Assembly (NCBI GenBank): GCA_934098345.1
Contig: CAKONX010000001.1
Location: forward strand, 1 to 64,000
Reading direction: 5' to 3'
Source: an uncultured Bacilli bacterium
GTDB taxonomy: Bacteria; Bacillota_I; Bacilli_A; RF39; UBA660
DNA length: 64,000 nt
The stretch's first letter is position 1, and each line of letters opens with the position of its first letter. Below, in pieces: positions 45,622 through 53,181 of the stretch. The notes below the pieces were generated by a model, which had not been told where the DNA came from, ran no database searches, and was given only the letters and a program-made list of their open reading frames with translations. Made by a program: the position numbers and the translations under genes.

Positions 45622-46188
45622 ATGAAAAAGACAAATAGAAACAATATTAATGTAGATATAGAAGAAAATAATTATTCTATATATAGAAATTTATTAGATG
45701 AATATTCAGATTTAAAAGAAAATAAACATAGTAAATTTAATTTAGAAAGAAATGTTTATAAAGTTACATTTGCTGGTTTTATTATAACTGTACTTGCTAT
45801 TTTAAATGTATTTGTACCATTAAGTATTCCAACATCTTTATTTTTTGTTGCAATAGGCGCTATGTTTGTAGATGCAATAATTAAAATTGCAACTAATGAA
45901 ATACGTGTAAAAGAAGAATTAGGTAAAAGACATCCTAATTTAGTAACAGATGTAGATTATTTGGAATTAACAAAAAAAGTACATCAATATGAGTGGTCTA
46001 AACAAATAAGAAGAACAAAAGAAGATATAGTTTCTAGAATGGATGAAAAAACTCGTGCTAAATATGAAAATTTAGTTGAAAAATATGCAACTGAAATAGA
46101 GCAAAAGTATTTTTCTGAAGAAAAAGAGTCTGAATTAAAACCTAAAAAATTAGAACTAGTTCATAAGGATACAAATGAAAATAAGTAG
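45622..46188 (+). CDS. Hypothetical membrane protein with two helices
   Basis: The protein has 188 residues, not recognised. About 50 polar residues are followed by two transmembrane helices (~52-70 and 72-92) and a highly charged C-terminal helix region ('KRHPNLVTDVDYLELTKKVH' onward). A GGGGGG-rich site precedes the ATG. It lies between prfA and prmC and overlaps prmC by 14 nt, so it is probably co-expressed with them. Confidence 0.6.
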   Translation: MKKTNRNNINVDIEENNYSIYRNLLDEYSDLKENKHSKFNLERNVYKVTFAGFIITVLAILNVFVPLSIPTSLFFVAIGAMFVDAIIKIATNEIRVKEELGKRHPNLVTDVDYLELTKKVHQYEWSKQIRRTKEDIVSRMDEKTRAKYENLVEKYATEIEQKYFSEEKESELKPKKLELVHKDTNENK

Positions 46189-46975
46189 TTTTATAAATAA
46201 ATACAAATTAGAAATAGATGAACATTTGGTGAAATTACTAGTTTCATCTTTTTTTGATGATAATATAAATTATGATTATGAATTAACTAAAGAAGAATTA
46301 GAAAAACTAGAATCAGAAATAAAAAGAGTAATAGATGGAGAACCAATACAATATGTCATTGGTAATGTTGACTTCTATGGAAATATTATAAATGTAGATA
46401 AAAATGTTTTAATACCTAGATTTGAAACTGAAACTTTAGTTGAAAAAACATATAACTATATAAAAAAATATTTTAAAGGAAACATAGATATTTTAGATTT
46501 ATGTACTGGATCTGGTTGCATTGCAATAACTTTAAAGAAGTTAACAAATGGAAGTGTAGATGCTTCAGATATATCTTCTTCTGCTTTAAGTGTTGCCATT
46601 ACTAATGCTAAAAATAACAATGTTGAAATTAATTTTATTGAAAGTAACATTTTAGATAATATTGATAAACAATATGATGTTATTATTTCTAATCCACCAT
46701 ATATTGCTTTTGATGAAAAAATTATGGATATAGTAAAAGATAATGAACCAAATATTGCATTATACGCGCCAGACAATGGTTTATTCTTTTATAAAGAAAT
46801 AATAAAAAATTGTAAAAAGAATTTAAAAGATAAAAATATAATTGCTTTTGAAATAGGTTATACTCAAGGAAATATTTTAAAAGAATATGCTAAAAAGTAT
46901 TTTAAAGATGCCAAAATACTAGTTGAAAAAGACTTATCCGGAAAAGATAGATATTTATTTATAATAAATGAATAA
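46175..46975 (+). CDS. prmC: Release factor glutamine methyltransferase
   Basis: The protein has 266 residues. The N-terminal helical bundle is followed by 'PIQYVIGNVDFYG', the motif 'LIPRFETETLVE', SAM motif I 'ILDLCTGSGCIAITL' and the catalytic 'IISNPPYIAF' (NPPY). It methylates Gln of the GGQ motif in RF1 and RF2. The frame overlaps the previous gene. Confidence 0.96.
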   Translation: MKISSFINKYKLEIDEHLVKLLVSSFFDDNINYDYELTKEELEKLESEIKRVIDGEPIQYVIGNVDFYGNIINVDKNVLIPRFETETLVEKTYNYIKKYFKGNIDILDLCTGSGCIAITLKKLTNGSVDASDISSSALSVAITNAKNNNVEINFIESNILDNIDKQYDVIISNPPYIAFDEKIMDIVKDNEPNIALYAPDNGLFFYKEIIKNCKKNLKDKNIIAFEIGYTQGNILKEYAKKYFKDAKILVEKDLSGKDRYLFIINE

Positions 46976-47017
46976 AACTTAAAAATTTACCTCATATATG
47001 TAATAGAGGTGAACAAA

Positions 47018-47545
47018 ATGAAAAAAATTTTAGTAATAATGGCTTTAATAATGTTAGTTTTAATAAATAAAAATAATAAAGATGAATTAATTATACCTGA
47101 TGCATCTATTAGATTTAGAGTAATTGCAAATAGCAACACTTATGAAGATATATTTGAAAAAAATAAAATAAGTAAATATTTAGATAAAAAAGTATTTGAA
47201 TTTATAAAAGATAGCAATACATCTGAAGAAGCAAAAGAAGAATTGTTAAATAATAAATCTAATATTTCCTTGATAATCGATAAATATTTATTAGAAAATA
47301 AGATAAATATGAATTATGAACTGAATATAGGAAAGAATTATTTTCCAACTAAATATTATAAAGGAATAAAATATGATGCTGGATATTATGATTCGGTGGT
47401 ATTAAAATTAGGTGAGTCAAGGGGAATGAACTGGTGGTGTGTAATATATCCTCCTTTATGTTTAATAGATGATACAGATAAAGATGAAGTTGAATATACT
47501 ACTTTAGTAAAAGAAGTAATGAATAAATATCAAAAATCACTATAA
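47018..47545 (+). CDS. spoIIR: Stage II sporulation protein R
   Basis: The protein has 175 residues. An N-terminal secretion signal (~3-20) precedes 'ASIRFRVIANSNTYEDI', and the conserved C-terminal block is 'SRGMNWWCVIYPPLCLID'. SpoIIR is secreted from the forespore and triggers SpoIIGA to process pro-sigma-E in the mother cell. The ATG at 47018 follows AGAGGTG. It follows prmC, as in many Bacilli and Clostridia. Confidence 0.93.
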   Translation: MKKILVIMALIMLVLINKNNKDELIIPDASIRFRVIANSNTYEDIFEKNKISKYLDKKVFEFIKDSNTSEEAKEELLNNKSNISLIIDKYLLENKINMNYELNIGKNYFPTKYYKGIKYDAGYYDSVVLKLGESRGMNWWCVIYPPLCLIDDTDKDEVEYTTLVKEVMNKYQKSL

Positions 47546-47558
47546 TGTGATTTTTTTC
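47533..47558 (+). terminator. Terminator after spoIIR
   Basis: The stem AAAATCAC/GTGATTTT with a six-base loop overlaps the stop codon and continues into more T. Confidence 0.8.
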
Positions 47559-47627
47559 GTGTCATATAAACCTTGAATAATAAATACATTAATAATATAA
47601 TTATATTAACAAATGGACGGTGAATAG

Positions 47628-48881
47628 ATGAAGAAACTTGTTATTGAAGGTGGTCGTAAAATAAGTGGTACAATAAAAATAAGTGGAGCAAAAAACTCTG
47701 TAGTTGCACTTATTCCAGCAAGCATTTTAACAAATGGTAAATGTGTTATTACAAATGTTCCTGATATATCAGATGTTAGAATATTAATCGAAATGATGCA
47801 AGAACTAGGTTCTATTATAACTTTTGAAAATGATACTATTACAATTGATAATAAAAATGTTAAAAACAAAAAAATAACTGAAGAATATGCTAGTAAATTA
47901 AGAGCGTCTTACTACTTTATGGGTTCTTTAGTTGGAAAATATCACAATGCTGAAATTGCTTATCCAGGCGGATGCGTAATTGGATCAAGACCTATTGATT
48001 ATCATATAAAATCCTTTAAAAAAATGGGAATAGATATTGAGTCAGATGGTGATGAATTTAAAATGAAAACTGATCACCTAAAAGGAGAATACTTTTATTT
48101 AGATTTTCCATCAGTTGGAGCAACGATTAATATAATGTTGGCATCAACTCTTGCAGATGGAAAAACAATTATTGAAAATGCAGCCAAAGAACCAGAAATT
48201 GCTAATGTTGCATCTTTCTTAAATTCCATGGGAGCAAGTATTTTTGGAGCTGGAACTTCTAGAATAGAAATAAATGGAGTTAAAAATTTAGGTGACGGAT
48301 TTGTAGAAGTAATACCAGATCGAATTGAAGCTGGAACATATATGTTAATAGGTGCATTAATAGGGGAGAACTTAGTTTTAGAAAATATTGTAGAAAATCA
48401 TTTAGAAGCACTTTTAGATAAGCTTCATGAAAGTGGAGTTAACTATGAAATAAAAGATAATAAAATGTGTATTTCTGCATCTTCTCACTTAAAAGCTGTA
48501 AATGTAAAAACCACAGTTTACCCAGGTTTTCCAACAGATCTAGGTCAACCAATGTCAACTTTTTTAACTCAATGTGAAGGAGAATCTTTATTTGAAGAAA
48601 CTATATATGAAAATAGATTAAGACATATTCCACATTTAAACTCCATGGGAGCAAAAATTCAAGCTTTTGATAAAAAAGCAATTATAATTGGCCCAACTCC
48701 TTTAAAAGGAAAAAAAGTAAAAGCAACTGATCTTCGAGCTGGAGCAAGTATGTTAGTAGCTGGTTTAATAGCAGAAGGGACAACTGAAATACAAAATATA
48801 GAACACTTGCTTAGAGGGTATGAAAGAATCGTTGAAAAACTATCAAGTGTAGGCGTAAATATTAAATTAGTAGATGAATAA
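47628..48881 (+). CDS. murA: UDP-N-acetylglucosamine 1-carboxyvinyltransferase
   Basis: The protein has 417 residues, full length. 'GGRKISGTIKISGAKNSVVA' holds the catalytic Lys and Asn, and 'YPGGCVIGSRPID' the Cys that is the fosfomycin target (so predicted sensitive at this site). It performs the first committed step of peptidoglycan synthesis with phosphoenolpyruvate. It precedes spoIID at some distance, as in Bacillus. Confidence 0.96.
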   Translation: MKKLVIEGGRKISGTIKISGAKNSVVALIPASILTNGKCVITNVPDISDVRILIEMMQELGSIITFENDTITIDNKNVKNKKITEEYASKLRASYYFMGSLVGKYHNAEIAYPGGCVIGSRPIDYHIKSFKKMGIDIESDGDEFKMKTDHLKGEYFYLDFPSVGATINIMLASTLADGKTIIENAAKEPEIANVASFLNSMGASIFGAGTSRIEINGVKNLGDGFVEVIPDRIEAGTYMLIGALIGENLVLENIVENHLEALLDKLHESGVNYEIKDNKMCISASSHLKAVNVKTTVYPGFPTDLGQPMSTFLTQCEGESLFEETIYENRLRHIPHLNSMGAKIQAFDKKAIIIGPTPLKGKKVKATDLRAGASMLVAGLIAEGTTEIQNIEHLLRGYERIVEKLSSVGVNIKLVDE

Positions 48882-48893
48882 TTATAAAAATAG

Positions 48894-48957
48894 TTGAAAA
48901 AATACTAATTTATGATATACTATCAATTAGTGAATTTCTATAACTAAATTTAGTTAT
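48894..48957 (+). promoter_or_regulatory. Promoter and leader hairpin of rpmE
   Basis: TTGAAA (48894-48899) and TATACT (48916-48921) are 16 nt apart. A perfect hairpin ATAACTA-AATT-TAGTTAT (48940-48957) follows, just before the GGAAGGAGG site of rpmE. It could be an autoregulatory L31 leader, but I see no proof. Confidence 0.55.
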
Positions 48958-48975
48958 GGCGGAAGGAGGATTTAA

Positions 48976-49182
48976 ATGAAAGCAAATTTACATCCAAAAC
49001 AAGTTAAATGTACTTTTAAATGTGCATGTGGAGCTACATTTGAAGCAATGAGTAACAAAGAAGAACAATTACTAGAAGTATGTTCTGAATGTCATCCATT
49101 CTATACAGGAGCTCAAGGAAAACGTAAAAAAACTGGTAAAATTGAACAATTCAACAAAAAATACAATATTAATAAAGATTAA
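48976..49182 (+). CDS. rpmE: 50S ribosomal protein L31, zinc-binding form
   Basis: The protein has 68 residues. Four Cys (16, 18, 36 and 39, in 'KCACGATF' and 'EVCSECHPFY') form the zinc ribbon of the C+ type. 'FYTGAQGKRKKTGKIEQFNK' is the typical C-terminal half. A strong AAGGAGG site and a terminator frame it as a single-gene unit. Confidence 0.97.
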   Translation: MKANLHPKQVKCTFKCACGATFEAMSNKEEQLLEVCSECHPFYTGAQGKRKKTGKIEQFNKKYNINKD

Positions 49183-49193
49183 TTGTAAAGAAT

Positions 49194-49220
49194 TAGACAC
49201 TTATGTGTCTATTTTTTTTT
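49194..49220 (+). terminator. Terminator after rpmE
   Basis: The stem TAGACAC/GTGTCTA with a TTAT loop is followed by nine or more T. Confidence 0.88.
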
Positions 49221-49250
49221 TGTATGGTAAAATATATATAGGTGATTAAA

Positions 49251-50246
49251 TTGAGTAAAGCAACTTATTTAATAAAAAGAATTAAAAATATGAATTTTGG
49301 AAATATGTTTAAAACAATAGACATGGTTCATGAAAAAAATCACAAATTTAAACCATTTATCTTTTGTGATGTTGTTTGGTGTGGTTTAAAATACCAAGCA
49401 GGTTATGTTGATTACTACCAATTTGAAATGTATAAAATGAATGGTAAGGAAAGAAAAACAGTTATTACTAGAGGAATTAACAATGCAATTTGTAAAAAAT
49501 ATAATGATCCATCATCAATTTATAAATTTGAAGACAAATGTGTTTTTAATGAAATATTTAATGAATATTTAAATCGTGACTGGTTAAAATTAACGATAGA
49601 TAATTTAGATGAATTTAAAAGTTTTATTAGAAAACACTCAACAATTATAGTTAAACCAGTTGGCTTATCTTGTGGAAAAGGTGTTGAAAAAATTGATACA
49701 ACTAAATTTAGTGCTGAAGAATTATATAATAAGTTACTTGAAAACAATCAAATATTAGTAGAAGAAGTAGCTAAACAAAATAAAGTATTGAATGATTTAT
49801 ATCCTTTAAGTGTTAATACTTTAAGAGTTGTAACTTTAAATAAAAAAGTTGTTACTGCATATTTAAGAATAGGAAATTCAGGTAACGTTGTAGATAACTT
49901 TAATCATGGAGGAATGGTAACAGCAGTTGATGTTGAAACTGGAATTATTAACTATAAAGCAATAGATAAAGATACAAATGTTTATGAGGTTCACCCCTTT
50001 ACAAATAAACCTATAGTGGGTGTAAAAATACCTATGTGGGATAGTGTAAAAAAATTATGTATAGATGCTTGTGAAAAAGTACCAGAAGTTGGTTATATAG
50101 CATGGGATGTATGTCTAGGAGAGAATAAACCTTGTTTAATAGAAGGAAATGATTTCCCAGGTCATGATTTATATCAACTACCTGTTCATAGAACTGGAAA
50201 TATTGGACTTTTACCAGTATTTAAAAAAGCAATGGAGGAAGAATAA
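49251..50246 (+). CDS. Sugar-transfer-associated ATP-grasp family protein
   Basis: The protein has 331 residues. The ATP-grasp fold is visible: 'IIVKPVGLSCGKGVEKI' (nucleotide-binding strand and loop), 'QILVEEVA', 'LRVVTLNKKVVTAYLRIG' and 'IEGNDFPGHDLYQLP' (metal ligands). It resembles PF14397 proteins near polysaccharide gene clusters, so a cell-envelope ligase is the best guess; the substrate is unknown. The TTG at 49251 follows GGTG at 6 nt; an in-frame GTG at 49242 lies inside that site. Confidence 0.8.
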   Translation: MSKATYLIKRIKNMNFGNMFKTIDMVHEKNHKFKPFIFCDVVWCGLKYQAGYVDYYQFEMYKMNGKERKTVITRGINNAICKKYNDPSSIYKFEDKCVFNEIFNEYLNRDWLKLTIDNLDEFKSFIRKHSTIIVKPVGLSCGKGVEKIDTTKFSAEELYNKLLENNQILVEEVAKQNKVLNDLYPLSVNTLRVVTLNKKVVTAYLRIGNSGNVVDNFNHGGMVTAVDVETGIINYKAIDKDTNVYEVHPFTNKPIVGVKIPMWDSVKKLCIDACEKVPEVGYIAWDVCLGENKPCLIEGNDFPGHDLYQLPVHRTGNIGLLPVFKKAMEEE

Positions 50247-50686
50247 TGAAAATAGGAATAGCAACAGATCACAATGGAGTAAATGAAAAGAAAATAATAA
50301 TTGATCATCTAAGAAGTTTTGGAATAGAAGTAATAGATTATAGCCCAGAAAACTATGATACAGATGATTACCCAGTATTTGCATTTAAAGTAGCTAATGC
50401 TGTGAAAAATCGTGAAGTTGATGAAGGTATACTTTTATGTGGAACCGGAATAGGTATGAGTATAGCTGCCAATAAAATACATGGAATTAGATGTGCTCGT
50501 ATATGTTCGGTGAATGATGCCCATTTAGCAAAATTTCATAATAATGCCAATATAATCGCGATGAGTTATAAAGAACCTATGTCAAATATCTTAGATATGG
50601 TTGATGAATTTATTAAAACTGAATTTGCAGCTGAAGAAAGACACGTTAGAAGAATAAAAATGATTGAGGAAATAGATCATGACTAA
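50246..50686 (+). CDS. rpiB: Ribose-5-phosphate isomerase B
   Basis: The protein has 146 residues. 'KIGIATDHNGVNEKKIII' carries the conserved Asp-His, 'GILLCGTGIGMSIAANK' the catalytic Cys, and 'GIRCARICSVNDAHLAKFHN' the family pattern. It interconverts ribose-5-phosphate and ribulose-5-phosphate. It overlaps the ATP-grasp stop by 1 nt and DUF1146 by 8 nt. Confidence 0.94.
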   Translation: MKIGIATDHNGVNEKKIIIDHLRSFGIEVIDYSPENYDTDDYPVFAFKVANAVKNREVDEGILLCGTGIGMSIAANKIHGIRCARICSVNDAHLAKFHNNANIIAMSYKEPMSNILDMVDEFIKTEFAAEERHVRRIKMIEEIDHD

Positions 50687-50870
50687 ACTAATTATTTATG
50701 CTATTTCCATTTTAATGTGCACTTTTGCTGTATCAGGAATAAACTTTGATGGATTCATTAAAAAGAACCATATATGGGAAGCAAGATTCTTATCGATAAT
50801 TTTTATTCTATGTTTAAGTTATATTTTAGCAAATTTTTTATATGATATAATGAGTATATCAATAATATAG
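50679..50870 (+). CDS. DUF1146 (YwzB) small membrane protein
   Basis: The protein has 63 residues with two transmembrane helices (~5-23 and 38-58). 'CTFAVSGINFDGFIKKNH' and 'EARFLSIIFILCLSYILANF' fit DUF1146, which lies between the ATP synthase or murA region and spoIID in other Bacilli. The function is unknown. It overlaps rpiB, and spoIID follows after 8 nt. Confidence 0.8.
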   Translation: MTKLIIYAISILMCTFAVSGINFDGFIKKNHIWEARFLSIIFILCLSYILANFLYDIMSISII

Positions 50871-50878
50871 GAGGAATC

Positions 50879-51784
50879 ATGAAAATAGTAACTTATGCAT
50901 CAGTACCAATCTTAGCATTATATCTAGGGTTGTTTTTTTATAAATACAACTCATCTTTTAATAAAGAAGAATTTTTTGAAAAACTACCTAAATTAGAGAG
51001 TAAGGAAGTAGTACAAGAGGAAACAAAACAAGTTGATGAAACTTTAGAAAATTATATTGTTGGTGTAGTTGCTTGCGAAATGCCAGCATCTTATAATGAA
51101 GAAGCATTAAAAGCTCAAGCTGTAGCAGCAAGAAGTTTTGCTTATTATAAGATGAAAAAAGAAAATTTTAATGAAGATAATTTAGTAACTTCAACTGATC
51201 AATGCTATATTAATGATGATGCTATGAAAGAAAAATGGGGAAATACTTATGATAAATATAAAACAATTGTAACTAATGTCGTTAAAAATACCGAAGGTAT
51301 TATTATCAAAAAGAATAATGAATTGTTTAAAACTTATTACTTTTCAACATCAAATGGCTATACTGAAAACGGAATGACTGTTTTTAAAAGTAATGATATA
51401 ACATCAGTTTCTTCACCATGGGATACAGGTACTAGTGGATATAAACGTGATACTACATTTACAAAAAAAGAACTAGTAGAAAAATTAGGAGAGTTTACAA
51501 CAATTGATATACTAAGTAGAAATAAAACTAACCATGTTGAGAAGGTCCATGTTGGTTCTAAAACATATACTGGTATTGAATTTAGAAAACTATTAGGTTT
51601 AAGAAGCACTGATTTTTCAGTTTTTATAGATGGAGATAATATAACTATAACAACTTTTGGATATGGCCATGGAGTAGGAATGAGTCAAAGTGGAGCTAAT
51701 GAACTTGCTAAAATGAGTAAAGACTATAAATATATATTAAGTTATTACTATAATACAGATGAATTTGCAAATATTTATGTATAA
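50879..51784 (+). CDS. spoIID: Stage II sporulation protein D (lytic transglycosylase)
   Basis: The protein has 301 residues. A membrane anchor (~5-22) is followed by 'VGVVACEMPASYNEEALKAQ' with the catalytic Glu, 'AVAARSFAYYKM', 'TYYFSTSNGYTEN' and the C-terminal 'FGYGHGVGMSQSGANELAKM'. SpoIID cleaves glycan strands during engulfment together with SpoIIP and SpoIIM. The order murA - spoIID - spoIIQ-like matches Bacillus. Confidence 0.95.
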   Translation: MKIVTYASVPILALYLGLFFYKYNSSFNKEEFFEKLPKLESKEVVQEETKQVDETLENYIVGVVACEMPASYNEEALKAQAVAARSFAYYKMKKENFNEDNLVTSTDQCYINDDAMKEKWGNTYDKYKTIVTNVVKNTEGIIIKKNNELFKTYYFSTSNGYTENGMTVFKSNDITSVSSPWDTGTSGYKRDTTFTKKELVEKLGEFTTIDILSRNKTNHVEKVHVGSKTYTGIEFRKLLGLRSTDFSVFIDGDNITITTFGYGHGVGMSQSGANELAKMSKDYKYILSYYYNTDEFANIYV

Positions 51785-51829
51785 TTTTTAAATATCCGTA
51801 AACACTTTCTATTAGGAAGGTGGATAAAG

Positions 51830-52462
51830 ATGAAAAAGAGAAGATTAAAATCTTGGGTTGTAACTAGTTTATTTGTTTTACTAATTGCTGGATTAGTTGG
51901 TATAACTATTGGAGTATCAAAAAGTATTATTAAATCAATGAATGTTGATAATAATTCTTATGTACTAAGAGATATTGCTAATTATTACTTACCAGTAAAC
52001 TCAGAAATAGAAAACTTAATCAAACATCCTTTCAGTGATGAATCTGTTTCTATTCATATTAACTTCTATGATAAAGCAAGTGATGAAGAACAAAAACAAA
52101 AATCTTTAATTAAATATGAAAGAACATATCTACCAAATACAGGTGTCCTTTATGGAAGTGAAAAGTCATTTGATGTCTTAGCTGTATTTGAAGGAGAAGT
52201 AATCAACGTAAGTGATGATGAAATGTTTGGAAAAACTATTGAGATTAAACATAAAAACAACTTAACAAGTAAATATTCAAGTTTATCTAGCACTAATGTT
52301 AATGTTGGAGACATGGTTCAAACTGGTGAAGTAATTGGAAAAAGTGGTAATAATAAAATAGTTTCAGTTAGTCAAAATATGTTACTATGTGAATTAATAT
52401 ATAATGGTGAGTATGTAAACCCAGAGAAGTATTTCAATACTAAAATTGAAGAGATGAATTAA
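51830..52462 (+). CDS. spoIIQ: SpoIIQ-like protein with degenerate M23 domain
   Basis: The protein has 210 residues with one transmembrane helix (~11-30). An M23/LytM-like domain follows at ~95-205: 'FDVLAVFEGEVINVSDDEM', 'GKTIEIKHKNNL', 'GDMVQTGEVIGKSGNNKI' and 'NPEKYF'. The metal-binding HxxxD and HxH motifs are absent; the latter position reads 'QNMLLCELIYNG'. It is therefore predicted to be non-catalytic. SpoIIQ in the forespore binds SpoIIIAH across the engulfing membranes. Location after spoIID supports the assignment. Confidence 0.85.
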   Translation: MKKRRLKSWVVTSLFVLLIAGLVGITIGVSKSIIKSMNVDNNSYVLRDIANYYLPVNSEIENLIKHPFSDESVSIHINFYDKASDEEQKQKSLIKYERTYLPNTGVLYGSEKSFDVLAVFEGEVINVSDDEMFGKTIEIKHKNNLTSKYSSLSSTNVNVGDMVQTGEVIGKSGNNKIVSVSQNMLLCELIYNGEYVNPEKYFNTKIEEMN

Positions 52463-52973
52463 TATAAAAAATATATATGTTAAATTAACTGATAAATACA
52501 TATATACATACTCCGATAAATTAAAAAAATATGATTCTAAATATATAAAACATGGAACTGTTGATGACGTATTCAAACTAATAGATTATTTAAATAAAAT
52601 TCTAGAAAAAAATATTTTTAAAATTAAATATACTTTTATTCTAGATACTCTTCTTTCCAACAGTGATCTTTTTACTTTTAAATATGTATTTGAATCAATG
52701 GGATTAATTAACTATAAGATAATAAATGACTTAGATATAATAAAAAAACATGTAACTGATGATAATATAGTAATAATGAATTGGTCTAGTTCAATAAACT
52801 ATTGTTATAAAAATAATAATGAAATAGTAGTTAATAAATATAACACTAATATAATAAATAGTTTAGATAAAAAATATATTTTAACTATAGGTGATACTGA
52901 TATTTCAAATAAAATAAAAAAACCCATATATAAATATGAGTTTGATGAAAAGGTAATATTTAATTATTTATAA
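52458..52973 (+). CDS. Hypothetical protein with apparent ATT start
   Basis: A coding frame of about 171 residues, not recognised. The only ATG starts are late (52698 onward), yet the frame is open for 80 codons before that with protein-like content ('IYVKLTDKYIYTYSDKLKKY', 'FKIKYTFILDTLLSNSDLF'). The first codon after the upstream in-frame stop is ATT at 52458, 4 nt after GAAGAG and overlapping the spoIIQ stop, so ATT (or the ATA at 52464) is the likely start. It sits where Bacillus carries spoIIID and mbl but resembles neither. A frameshifted or damaged 5' end is the alternative. Confidence 0.55.
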   Translation: MNIKNIYVKLTDKYIYTYSDKLKKYDSKYIKHGTVDDVFKLIDYLNKILEKNIFKIKYTFILDTLLSNSDLFTFKYVFESMGLINYKIINDLDIIKKHVTDDNIVIMNWSSSINYCYKNNNEIVVNKYNTNIINSLDKKYILTIGDTDISNKIKKPIYKYEFDEKVIFNYL

Positions 52974-53007
52974 ATATTATCTTTTTTTTGATATAATAAT
53001 TATAAAC

Positions 53008-53105
53008 AAAAAAAACGAAGCAGTCCCCCTGAGAACTGCTTCAAAGAATAAAAAGGGGTTGGCTAGTGTGATACTAGCACCAATTCGCCTGTAAGTGAAT
53101 TGGTA
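53008..53105 (-). ncRNA. Candidate small RNA with C-rich single-stranded segment
   Basis: A transcript of about 98 nt has its own promoter. It folds into three hairpins: CCAATTC/GAATTGG (53080-53103), GCTAGT/ACTAGC (53062-53078) and a terminator GAAGCAGT/ACTGCTTC (53017-53042) followed by eight T. Between the second hairpin and the terminator lies unpaired CCAACCCC plus a T-run; the terminator loop has GGGGG that could pair with it. It is antisense to no gene. I cannot assign a known family. Confidence 0.72.
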
Positions 53106-53111
53106 CTACAT

Positions 53112-53140
53112 ATACTAATCGATTTGCCTATTTTTGTCAA
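53112..53140 (-). promoter_or_regulatory. Sigma-A promoter of the small RNA
   Basis: Perfect TTGACA (53135-53140) and TAGTAT (53112-53117) are separated by 17 nt, facing away from recG. Confidence 0.75.
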
Positions 53141-53181
53141 CACTTTTTTGACTTTTATTTGAAATTTTTATGGAGGAATAT

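Noticed and set aside
52458..52973. Remnant of mbl (MreB family), because of position after spoIIQ
   Set aside because: No actin-fold phosphate loops (such as DLGT or GGG motifs) are present in the translated sequence.
53008..53140. Type I toxin-antitoxin pair of the Fst/TxpA kind
   Set aside because: The minus-strand RNA resembles an antitoxin RNA in size, but no small hydrophobic peptide frame with a ribosome-binding site overlaps it on the plus strand.
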